The notes under the pieces: model-generated
What the model was told of the DNA's origin: nothing
Database searches by the model: none
What the model saw: the letters and a program-made list of their open reading frames with translations, nothing else
Part shown: positions 15,225 through 21,459 of the stretch, in pieces
How the letters are laid out: every line of letters begins with the position of its first letter
Position numbering within the stretch: the first letter of the stretch is position 1
Assembly (NCBI GenBank): GCA_964344495.1
Contig: CAYFNI010000026.1
Coordinates: 1-24,957 of the forward strand
Origin: UBA6136 sp964344495
GTDB lineage: Bacteria; Pseudomonadota; Gammaproteobacteria; Methylococcales; Methylococcaceae
DNA length: 24,957 nt
Direction: 5' to 3'
Made by a program: the position numbers and the translations under genes

Positions 15225-16883
15225 TCACGCCTGCTTGCGGTCGGTCTTGCGCCGCCGCACGGCGGCCAGCGGATGGCTGGAATACGCCTGATGCTGGCTC
15301 AGGCCGCGCACCGAACACCGGCCACCCCGCTCGGCATAGTCGTGCCGGTAGTGCTCGATGAAGTCCATCACCGTGTGGTCGATGAGATAAGCATCCGAGA
15401 CATCAAAGACGATGGTCTTGCCGTCGGGCAGATCGGCCAGTTCGCTCTTGAGGCCGATCACATTCGAGAAGATGGCCGAGCCCTGCAGCTTGATCAGGTA
15501 GCTGTCAGGGTCGGGCTGTTCCAGTGTGTAGGAGATTTTCAGCAGATTGCTCAGTTTCACCCCGCGCGACAGGTGAATCGAGATTTTGACCGCGATTCCG
15601 ATCAGCACGCCGATCAGCAGGTCGGTGGCCAGCACCCCGAGGATGGTGACCACGAAAATGATCAGCTGCTCGCGGCCAATATCCATCGTCTTGGCAAATT
15701 CCTTCGGCGACGCCAGCCGGAAGCCGGTATAGACCAGCAGCGCAGCCAGCGAAGCCAGCGGGATTTCATGCACCAGCCATGGAAATACCAGCACGAAAAA
15801 GGCGAGGAACAGGCCATGGAAGAAGTTTGCCCAGCCGGTTCTGGCCCCATTGCTGACGTTGGCCGAGGAGCGGACGATCTCGGCAATCATCGGCAGACCG
15901 CCGACCGCGCCGGCCAGAAGGTTACCCACGCCCACGGCGGTCAGGTCGCGGTTGAGGTCGGAATAGCGCTTGTAGGGATCGAGTTTGTCGACCGCCGTGG
16001 TGCTGAGCAGGGTTTCGAGACTGCCGACCAGGCCAATCGAAACGACCGCCCCCCAGAAGGCCGAGGTTCCGATCTTGCCGAAATCCGGCGTATAAAAGCT
16101 GCCGAGGATGTTGTCGGGAATGCTCACCAGAAACTTCGGGCCAACCGAGAATTCATGCTGGTGGATGAGTGACTGATCGGGCATGAACATGTAGACGTGC
16201 TCATGATCCAGATCGAAATAGCGCTCCAGCGCCATGCCGAGGATGACCACCAGCAGCGGTGCCGGGATTTTTTTCAGGGTCGGGTTACGTTGCAGCGACC
16301 AGATGATCAGCAGGGCCAGACCGGAAAAACCGATGAAGGCGATCTCCGGATTCAGATTCGCCAGACTGTGCGGGATTTCGGCGATGGTGCCGAGAATCTC
16401 GCTGCTCTGGGGTTTGACGCCGAACATCACATGGATCTGCTTGGCCATGATGATGATGCCGATCGCCGCCAGCATGCCGTGGACCACGGAGGCGGGAAAA
16501 TAGGCATTCAGCCGCCCGGCCTTCAACAGGCCCATGACGATTTGGAATCCGCTGGCGACCACGATGGCGGCCAGCGTATAGCGATAGCCGGCCATGGCAT
16601 CGCCTTCGCCCAGAGACTGCACTGCCGAGAGGATGACCACGATCAGACCCGCTGCCGGACCGTTGATGGTGACGTACGAGCCGCTGATGCGGGAGACCAC
16701 CACGCCACCGATGACGGCGGTGATGATGCCGCTCATCGGGGGGAAACCGGAGGCCATGGCAATGCCCAGACACAAGGGCAGGGCGATCAGGAACACCAGA
16801 AAGCCGGAGGTGACGTCGGCGCGCCAGTTTTCCAGCAGGCCGGCGAGACCGGTTTGAGGCAGGGAGAGAGTCGGTTTGGTCAT
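15225..16883 (-). CDS. SulP-family inorganic anion transporter with STAS domain
   Basis: An inner-membrane SLC26/SulP transporter of 552 residues. The N-terminal membrane domain (about 10-12 helices, to about residue 425) starts with the family motif ADVTSGFLVFLIALPLCLGI and contains SYVTINGPAAGLIVV, FPASVVHGMLAAIGI and the GSLETLLSTTAVDKLDPYKR conserved block. A cytoplasmic STAS domain follows (IKLQGSAIFSNVIGLKSEL, then TIVFDVSDAYLIDHTVMDF). SulP proteins carry sulfate, bicarbonate, molybdate or dicarboxylates; the substrate cannot be read from sequence, and no carbonic anhydrase or sulfur-assimilation gene is adjacent. I chose the ATG at 16883 over an in-frame TTG at 16892; neither has a good ribosome binding site. 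The gene leads the minus-strand run and has a near-consensus sigma-54 promoter upstream. Confidence 0.9.
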   Translation of the reverse strand: MTKPTLSLPQTGLAGLLENWRADVTSGFLVFLIALPLCLGIAMASGFPPMSGIITAVIGGVVVSRISGSYVTINGPAAGLIVVILSAVQSLGEGDAMAGYRYTLAAIVVASGFQIVMGLLKAGRLNAYFPASVVHGMLAAIGIIIMAKQIHVMFGVKPQSSEILGTIAEIPHSLANLNPEIAFIGFSGLALLIIWSLQRNPTLKKIPAPLLVVILGMALERYFDLDHEHVYMFMPDQSLIHQHEFSVGPKFLVSIPDNILGSFYTPDFGKIGTSAFWGAVVSIGLVGSLETLLSTTAVDKLDPYKRYSDLNRDLTAVGVGNLLAGAVGGLPMIAEIVRSSANVSNGARTGWANFFHGLFLAFFVLVFPWLVHEIPLASLAALLVYTGFRLASPKEFAKTMDIGREQLIIFVVTILGVLATDLLIGVLIGIAVKISIHLSRGVKLSNLLKISYTLEQPDPDSYLIKLQGSAIFSNVIGLKSELADLPDGKTIVFDVSDAYLIDHTVMDFIEHYRHDYAERGGRCSVRGLSQHQAYSSHPLAAVRRRKTDRKQA

Positions 16884-16929
16884 GGGTTTCAAGTGACAAC
16901 GTCAGGTGTAGTGGGATCGAAGCCGTGTA

Positions 16930-16945
16930 AGCGAGGTTCGTGCCA
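16930..16945 (-). promoter_or_regulatory. Sigma-54 (RpoN) promoter for sulP
   Basis: On the minus strand TGGCACG-AACC-TCGCT matches the sigma-54 consensus TGGCACG-N4-TTGCW at every defined base except one, with the essential GG (-24) and GC (-12) at correct spacing. It lies 46 bp before the sulP ATG, placing the transcription start near 16919. Sigma-54 promoters need an enhancer-binding activator, implying that sulP responds to a specific signal. A perfect 10-bp palindrome is just upstream (16962-16971). Confidence 0.65.
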
Positions 16946-16961
16946 ACGGCTGACGATGAGC

Positions 16962-16971
16962 CAAGCGCTTG
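16962..16971. promoter_or_regulatory. CAAGCGCTTG palindrome upstream of the sulP promoter
   Basis: This perfect 10-bp inverted repeat ends 17 bp upstream of the -24 element, in the 228-bp divergent gap between sulP and the nucleotidyltransferase gene. It could bind an activator, a repressor, or the small RHH-like protein. Enhancer sites for sigma-54 activators are usually further away, so the assignment is weak. Confidence 0.3.
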
Positions 16972-17066
16972 ATTTGGATAGTGTGTCGAGCCCGCCGCGG
17001 TGCGTGTCCGCAGGGGCGCTCGGTTGAATTGAACCGCCCCCCGGTTTTCCTCACCGGTGGCCGGGT

Positions 17067-17072
17067 TAAGAT
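17067..17072 (+). promoter_or_regulatory. Probable -10 element for the nucleotidyltransferase/HAD/ubiD unit
   Basis: TAAGAT lies 39 bp before the GTG at 17112 and matches four of six -10 consensus bases; its TTAAGATGGCGCC context parallels the candidate at 6839. No convincing -35 hexamer is seen at 16-18 bp. Confidence 0.35.
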
Positions 17073-17111
17073 GGCGCCTTCAACGCGCTACCCGCCGGAC
17101 CCCGACGCACC

Positions 17112-18083
17112 GTGACTGACTCGTCGATGCCTACCGCCCCGCCGCTTTCAGGCTATCTCCCGCGCGATTTCGTCGAAACCGCCGAAGGGCTGGTCTTCGC
17201 CGTGGTTGATCCCTATCTGGATGCCGGTCGCGTGCCCTGTTTTCTGCGTTACCGGCGGTTGGACGGCGGCTGGGTCAAGCTCGACACGGCCGCCGCCAAC
17301 GCCTGGCTGCAGGCGGTGGCACCGCAGTACCGCTATCACTCCCGCCGGCTGGATGCCGAACTGCATGGCCTGCCGCTGTCAGCCATCTGCCGTCACCACC
17401 AGCCCCGTCAGCGGTTGGCCGCCCTCTGCGCGGCCGCACGCGTGGACCCGATCGAAGCCAAGGCACGCCGCTGTCTGGGCCTGCTGCAGGCAGGTGGCGT
17501 GTCGCCCGACCAGATCGGTTTGACCGGTTCGTTATTGATCGAGGCCCAGCGGCCGGACTCGGATCTGGATTTTGTCCTGTACGGCCGCGATGCGTTCGAG
17601 GGCGCCCGCGCCGCCGTGCGCGCAGCCATTACGGCCGGGCAGCTGGACGATCTGACGCCAGAGGCCTGGCGCGACGCCTACGCGCGGCGCGGGTGTGCGC
17701 TCAGCTTCGACGAGTACCTCTGGCATGAGCGCCGCAAGGGCAACAAGGGGCTGTGCGACGGGACCAAGTTCGATCTCACGCTGGTCGCCGAGCCATTGCC
17801 GGAACCGGCCGGCCCGTGCCGCAAACGGGGGCCGGTGCGGGTGTGCGCCACGGTCAATGAGGCGCGCTATGCGTTCGACGTTCCGGCCCGCTATGGCCTC
17901 GACCATCCCGACATCGACGAGGTACTCAGTTTTACCCAGACCTATGCCGGGCAGGCGCGGGCGGGCGAACGGGTGGAGATCGCCGGGCAACTGGAACTGA
18001 CCGCCGCAGGGCGCCAGCGCATCGTCATCGGGGCGACGCGCGAGGCGCACGGCGAATACTTGAAGGTGTTGCCCCATGCCTGA
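17112..18083 (+). CDS. Pol-beta-superfamily nucleotidyltransferase-like protein
   Basis: A 323-residue cytoplasmic protein with the polymerase-beta-type signature: GLTGSLLIEAQRPDSDLDFVLY has the Gly-Ser turn (139-140) and paired metal ligands Asp151 and Asp153. Asp221 (TKFDLTLV) is a good candidate for the third carboxylate, so the catalytic triad looks complete. An N-terminal domain of about 110 residues and a C-terminal beta-rich domain (about 235-323) flank it. It recalls a predicted nucleotidyltransferase group best known from archaea (COG1665-like, from memory); the substrate is unknown. The start is GTG with no ribosome binding site; an in-frame ATG at 17127 is an alternative. Its end overlaps the HAD gene by 8 bp, so the two are coupled. 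Confidence 0.72.
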   Translation: MTDSSMPTAPPLSGYLPRDFVETAEGLVFAVVDPYLDAGRVPCFLRYRRLDGGWVKLDTAAANAWLQAVAPQYRYHSRRLDAELHGLPLSAICRHHQPRQRLAALCAAARVDPIEAKARRCLGLLQAGGVSPDQIGLTGSLLIEAQRPDSDLDFVLYGRDAFEGARAAVRAAITAGQLDDLTPEAWRDAYARRGCALSFDEYLWHERRKGNKGLCDGTKFDLTLVAEPLPEPAGPCRKRGPVRVCATVNEARYAFDVPARYGLDHPDIDEVLSFTQTYAGQARAGERVEIAGQLELTAAGRQRIVIGATREAHGEYLKVLPHA

Positions 18084-18783
18084 AAACGGAACCGACGCCC
18101 TGCCCGCCTTTGACGCCATCCTGCTCGATATGGATGGCCTGGTGCTGGATTCCGAAGCCACCTATTGCGCGGCCTGGCAGCAGGCGGCCGCGGATATCGG
18201 ACACGCCTTGGACGATGCCTTTCTGGAAAGCCTGTTTGGTCGGCATGCCGATGATGTGGTGCAGGCACTGGCCGAGGCGCTGGGGGCAGATTTCGCCCGC
18301 GAACCGTTTTTCAAGGCTGCCGAGCAGCATTGGTTCCGTAGCGTTGAAGTGCACGGCATTCCGCGCATGCCGGGCATCGAACCGCTGCTTGAAGCGATGC
18401 AGTGGCGGCGTATCCCGTATGCACTGGCGACCAACAGCGATGACCATTACGCGCGCCGCTGTCTGGCGCTGGGCGGGCTGGCCGAGGCGTTTCCGGTCCG
18501 GGTGACGCGCGATCAGGTCCGCAGCGGCAAGCCGGAGCCGGATGTCTATCTGGAGGCGGCACGCCGCCTGGGAGTCGAGCCGGGGCGCTGTCTGGTGCTG
18601 GAAGACTCCGAAACCGGACTGCAGGCTGCCCGGGCAGCGGGGACGCAGCCGCTGCTGATTCAGCGCAGCGAGCGGTTGCGGGCTAAACTGCGTGATCAGG
18701 CTCTGCTGGCGCTGCCGTCGCTGACCGAATTGACGCAACTCATTGAGCGGCAGCCCGTGCCGCCGGATGGCTTCAGGAATTGA
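18076..18783 (+). CDS. HAD-superfamily phosphatase, beta-phosphoglucomutase-like
   Basis: A 235-residue cytoplasmic haloacid-dehalogenase hydrolase, acting on a small phosphorylated metabolite. Motif I is LLDMDGLVLDSE with nucleophile Asp18 and acid Asp20; motif II is ALATNS; motif III is the lysine of SGKPEPDVY; motif IV is LVLEDSETG. The DMDGLVLDSE form and helical cap (about 30-95) place it with the beta-phosphoglucomutase/phosphatase subgroup, along with sugar-phosphate and pseudouridine-5-phosphate phosphatases. The ATG follows GAAGGTG and overlaps the nucleotidyltransferase end by 8 bp. The substrate is not determinable; the coupling suggests the two enzymes act in one pathway. Confidence 0.87.
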   Translation: MPENGTDALPAFDAILLDMDGLVLDSEATYCAAWQQAAADIGHALDDAFLESLFGRHADDVVQALAEALGADFAREPFFKAAEQHWFRSVEVHGIPRMPGIEPLLEAMQWRRIPYALATNSDDHYARRCLALGGLAEAFPVRVTRDQVRSGKPEPDVYLEAARRLGVEPGRCLVLEDSETGLQAARAAGTQPLLIQRSERLRAKLRDQALLALPSLTELTQLIERQPVPPDGFRN

Positions 18784-18799
18784 CCGGGCGAATTATCTT

Positions 18800-20209
18800 A
18801 TGAAATACAACGATCTGCGCGACTTCATCCAGCATCTCGAAACGATCGGCGAATTGAAGCGCATTCAGTACCCGGCCGATCCGCATCTGGAAATCACCGA
18901 GATCTGTGACCGGACCCTTAAGGCGGGCGGGCCGGCGTTGCTGTTCGAGCAGCCCAAGGGGTACGACATTCCGCTGCTCGGCAACCTGTTCGGAACGCCG
19001 GAGCGCGTGGCCCTGGGGATGGGGCAGGAGTCGGTGCAGGCGCTGCGCGAGGTGGGGCGGTTGCTCGCTTTCCTCAAGGAGCCGGAGCCGCCCAAGGGGT
19101 TCCGGGACATGTTCGACAAGCTGCCGATGTTCAAGCAGGTGCTCAACATGCCGGCCAAGGCGGTGCGTCACCCACCTTGTCAGGAGGTGGTGCTGGCGGG
19201 GTCCGACATTGACCTCGGCCGTTACCCGATCCAGACCTGCTGGCCGGGCGACGCCGGACCGCTGATCACCTGGGCGCTGGTCATTACCCGGGGACCGCAC
19301 AAGGAGCGGCAAAACCTCGGCATTTACCGGCAGCAGGTCATCGGTCCCAACAAGACCATCATGCGCTGGCTGGCGCACCGCGGCGGGGCGCTGGATTACC
19401 GCGACTGGCAGGAGGCCCATCCGGGCGAGCCGTTCCCCGTGGCGGTGGCGCTGGGCGCCGATCCCGCGACCATTCTCGGCGCGGTCACGCCGGTGCCGGA
19501 TTCGCTGTCGGAATATGCGTTCGCGGGTCTCTTGCGCGGCTCGAAGACCGAGGTGGCCAAGTGCCTGACCTCCGATCTGCAGGTGCCGGCCAGCGCCGAG
19601 ATTGTTCTGGAAGGCTTCCTCTATCCCGGCGAAACTGCGCCCGAAGGGCCGTTTGGGGACCATACCGGGTACTACAACGAGGTGGACGAATTCCCCGTCT
19701 TTACCATCGAGCGCATCACCCAGCGCAAGGATCCGATCTATCACAGCACCTATACCGGTCGGCCGCCGGACGAGCCGGCGGTGTTGGGCGTGGCGCTGAA
19801 CGAGGTGTTCGTGCCGATCCTGCAGAAGCAGTTCCCGGAGATCGTCGACTTCTATCTGCCGCCCGAGGGCTGCTCCTACCGGCTGGCGNNNNNNNNNNTC
19901 CTGCGCCAGTTCATGTATACCAAGTTCGTGATCGTGGTCGATGACGATGTCGATGCGCGCAACTGGCAGGACGTGATCTGGGCCATCACGACGCGCATGG
20001 ATCCGGCCCGCGATATGACCTTGATCGACCACACGCCGATCGATTACCTCGATTTTGCCTCGCCGGTGTCGGGCATGGGCTCGAAAGCCGGCTTTGATGC
20101 CACCAACAAGTGGCCGGGCGAAACCAGCCGCGAATGGGGAGTGCCGATCGTCATGAATGCCGATATCCGGCAGCGGGTCGATGACATCTGGCAGATGCTG
20201 GGGATTTGA
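18800..20209 (+). CDS. ubiD: 3-octaprenyl-4-hydroxybenzoate decarboxylase UbiD (contains assembly gap)
   Basis: UbiD removes the carboxyl group of the polyprenyl-hydroxybenzoate intermediate in ubiquinone biosynthesis, using prenylated FMN made by UbiX. The protein opens MKYNDLRDFIQHLE and is E. coli-like throughout: TRGPHKERQNLGIYRQQ (prFMN/metal region), LGADPATILGAVTPVPD, GETAPEGPFGDHTGYYNEVD (catalytic Glu region), HSTYTGRPPDEPAVLGVALNEVF and DATNKWPGET. Ten Ns at 19889-19898 interrupt it between CSYRLA and LRQFMYTKF. From the remembered E. coli sequence about 21-22 residues belong there, so the real gene should be about 54 bp longer (about 487 residues). The ATG at 18800 is chosen by homology; the frame is open further upstream. 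It lies 16 bp after the HAD gene. No ubiX is in the window. Confidence 0.93.
   Translation: MKYNDLRDFIQHLETIGELKRIQYPADPHLEITEICDRTLKAGGPALLFEQPKGYDIPLLGNLFGTPERVALGMGQESVQALREVGRLLAFLKEPEPPKGFRDMFDKLPMFKQVLNMPAKAVRHPPCQEVVLAGSDIDLGRYPIQTCWPGDAGPLITWALVITRGPHKERQNLGIYRQQVIGPNKTIMRWLAHRGGALDYRDWQEAHPGEPFPVAVALGADPATILGAVTPVPDSLSEYAFAGLLRGSKTEVAKCLTSDLQVPASAEIVLEGFLYPGETAPEGPFGDHTGYYNEVDEFPVFTIERITQRKDPIYHSTYTGRPPDEPAVLGVALNEVFVPILQKQFPEIVDFYLPPEGCSYRLAXXXXLRQFMYTKFVIVVDDDVDARNWQDVIWAITTRMDPARDMTLIDHTPIDYLDFASPVSGMGSKAGFDATNKWPGETSREWGVPIVMNADIRQRVDDIWQMLGI
19889..19898. other. Assembly gap (10 Ns) inside ubiD
   Basis: Ten undetermined bases lie within a strongly conserved part of ubiD. The reading frame continues correctly on both sides. 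The run is probably a nominal placeholder: family comparison from memory predicts about 64 real bases here, which differs from 10 by a multiple of three. Confidence 0.9.
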
Positions 20210-20290
20210 ACCAGACGCGGCTGGGCGAGCCGCCGGCGCGGCGGCGGTTCAGGGTCGGTACGGTTCAAATCCACCGCCGGTCTGGTTTTT
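20209..20290 (+). terminator. Structured terminator region after ubiD
   Basis: AACCAGAC-GCGG (20209-20220) can pair with CCGC-(CG)-GTCTGGTT (20274-20287): 12 bp with a two-base bulge, ending in TTTTT (20286-20290). Inside lies a second hairpin, GCCGCC/GGCGGC with a 5-nt loop (20229-20245). The last base of the ubiD stop codon is the first stem base. This looks like a branched terminator of the upstream operon. The long 53-nt interior leaves room for a small RNA or leader element instead. Confidence 0.5.
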
Positions 20291-20297
20291 GCACACA

Positions 20298-20314
20298 GTA
20301 TAAAATCCGTATAC
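20298..20314 (+). promoter_or_regulatory. Possible -10 and operator ahead of the RND efflux operon
   Basis: GTATA-N7-TATAC is an inverted repeat overlapping TATAAA (20299-20304), a -10-like hexamer 42 bp before the adaptor start. An operator over the -10 would suit a metal-responsive repressor or MerR-type activator. No regulator gene is nearby and no clear -35 is visible. Confidence 0.3.
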
Positions 20315-20346
20315 CCACAGGACTCATTTCAGGAATCCACCCGCCC

Positions 20347-21456
20347 ATGCCCCGTTTTCTGGCCGTTCTGATCATCGTGTTTGTTCCCCGCCTCTGGGCG
20401 GAAGAGCCTGCTCCGCCCGCCCTGCTCGAGATAACGCCCAAACTTGGTGCGCATATTGTGCTGGCCCCGGTCGAAACCTCTCACCGCACCGACACGATCC
20501 GCTTGCCTGGACGCGTCGCGCTGGATGAGCACCGCGTGGCGCGCATCGGGCCGGTCCTGAGCGGTCGGGTGGCGGAAATCAAGGCTTTCATCGGTCGCAA
20601 CGTGAGTCAGGGCGAGGTGCTGGCGATCCTCAACAGCAACGAACTCAGTGCCGCGCAGGCAGCCTATCTGAAAGCCAAGACCCAGGTCGGCCTGCAACGG
20701 CTGAATGTCGAGCGGGCCCGACGTCTGTTCAGTGAAGGGATTATCAGCCAGGCCACCTTCAAGGAGCGCGAAAGCGCGCTGGCGGAAGCGGAAGTCGAAA
20801 TTCGCGCACTGGCTGATCAGCTTGGGGTCATGGGGATGAGCGCGAAGGCCATCGAGCATCTGGGCCATTCGGGTCAGATCAACTCGATCACGCCGGTGAC
20901 CAGCACCATCAGCGGCACCGTCATCGAGCGGCATATTTCCGTCGGCCAGATTGCCGAAATCTCCGATGAACTCTTTACCGTGGCGGATCTGTCGCGCGTC
21001 TGGGTCGTGGCCGAGGCCCCGGAGCAGGATGCGCACATCGTCGAGGAGGGCAGTCAGGTCGAGGTGCATGTGCCAGCCTTGCCGGACGACCATTTCGTCG
21101 GCCGCATCGTCTACGTGGCGGATGTGGTCAAGCCAGATACGCGCACCATCACCATGCGGATGGAGGTCGATAACGCCAGGCGCAAGCTCAAGCCGGAAAT
21201 GCTGGCAGACATGCTGATCCGGCATACCTCCGAGGAGGCGCTGAGCATTCCCGCCCAGGCGGTGGTGCGGGAGAGCGATCGCGATCATGTGTTCGTCGAG
21301 GTGGCCAAGGATCGGCTGCAGCTGCGTCCGGTGGAGCTGGGGCCGGATCTGGAGGGTCGGCGCACCGTACTGTTGGGGCTGACCCAGGGCGAGCGCATTG
21401 TGGTCAAGGGTGCGTTTCATCTCAACAATGTGCGCAACCTGAAGGAACTGGAGTAG
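20347..21456 (+). CDS. RND efflux periplasmic adaptor subunit (CzcB/CusB type)
   Basis: A membrane-fusion protein of 369 residues linking the inner-membrane RND pump to an outer-membrane channel in the periplasm. A short signal peptide (1-18, ending RLWA) is followed by the split barrel-sandwich (lipoyl-like) hybrid domain (GPVLSGRVAEIKAFIGRNVSQGEVLAIL, about 68-95, and SGTVIERHISVGQIAEISDELFTV). A helical hairpin lies between (about 98-158), then a beta-barrel (VWVVAEAPEQDAHIVEEGSQVEV) and a membrane-proximal domain (IPAQAVVRE onward). It has neither the His-rich N-terminal extension of some CzcB proteins nor an obvious CusB-like Met cluster. The ATG at 20347 has AGGAA 11 nt upstream and begins the signal peptide, although the frame is open back to 20206. 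The pump gene follows after 3 bp. Confidence 0.88.
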   Translation: MPRFLAVLIIVFVPRLWAEEPAPPALLEITPKLGAHIVLAPVETSHRTDTIRLPGRVALDEHRVARIGPVLSGRVAEIKAFIGRNVSQGEVLAILNSNELSAAQAAYLKAKTQVGLQRLNVERARRLFSEGIISQATFKERESALAEAEVEIRALADQLGVMGMSAKAIEHLGHSGQINSITPVTSTISGTVIERHISVGQIAEISDELFTVADLSRVWVVAEAPEQDAHIVEEGSQVEVHVPALPDDHFVGRIVYVADVVKPDTRTITMRMEVDNARRKLKPEMLADMLIRHTSEEALSIPAQAVVRESDRDHVFVEVAKDRLQLRPVELGPDLEGRRTVLLGLTQGERIVVKGAFHLNNVRNLKELE

Positions 21457-21459
21457 CCC

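Noticed and set aside
20259..20275. GGTTCAAATCC, resembling a tRNA T-loop
   Set aside because: The flanks cannot form a 5-bp T-stem, and there is no acceptor stem, anticodon arm or CCA; chance similarity inside the structured region after ubiD.
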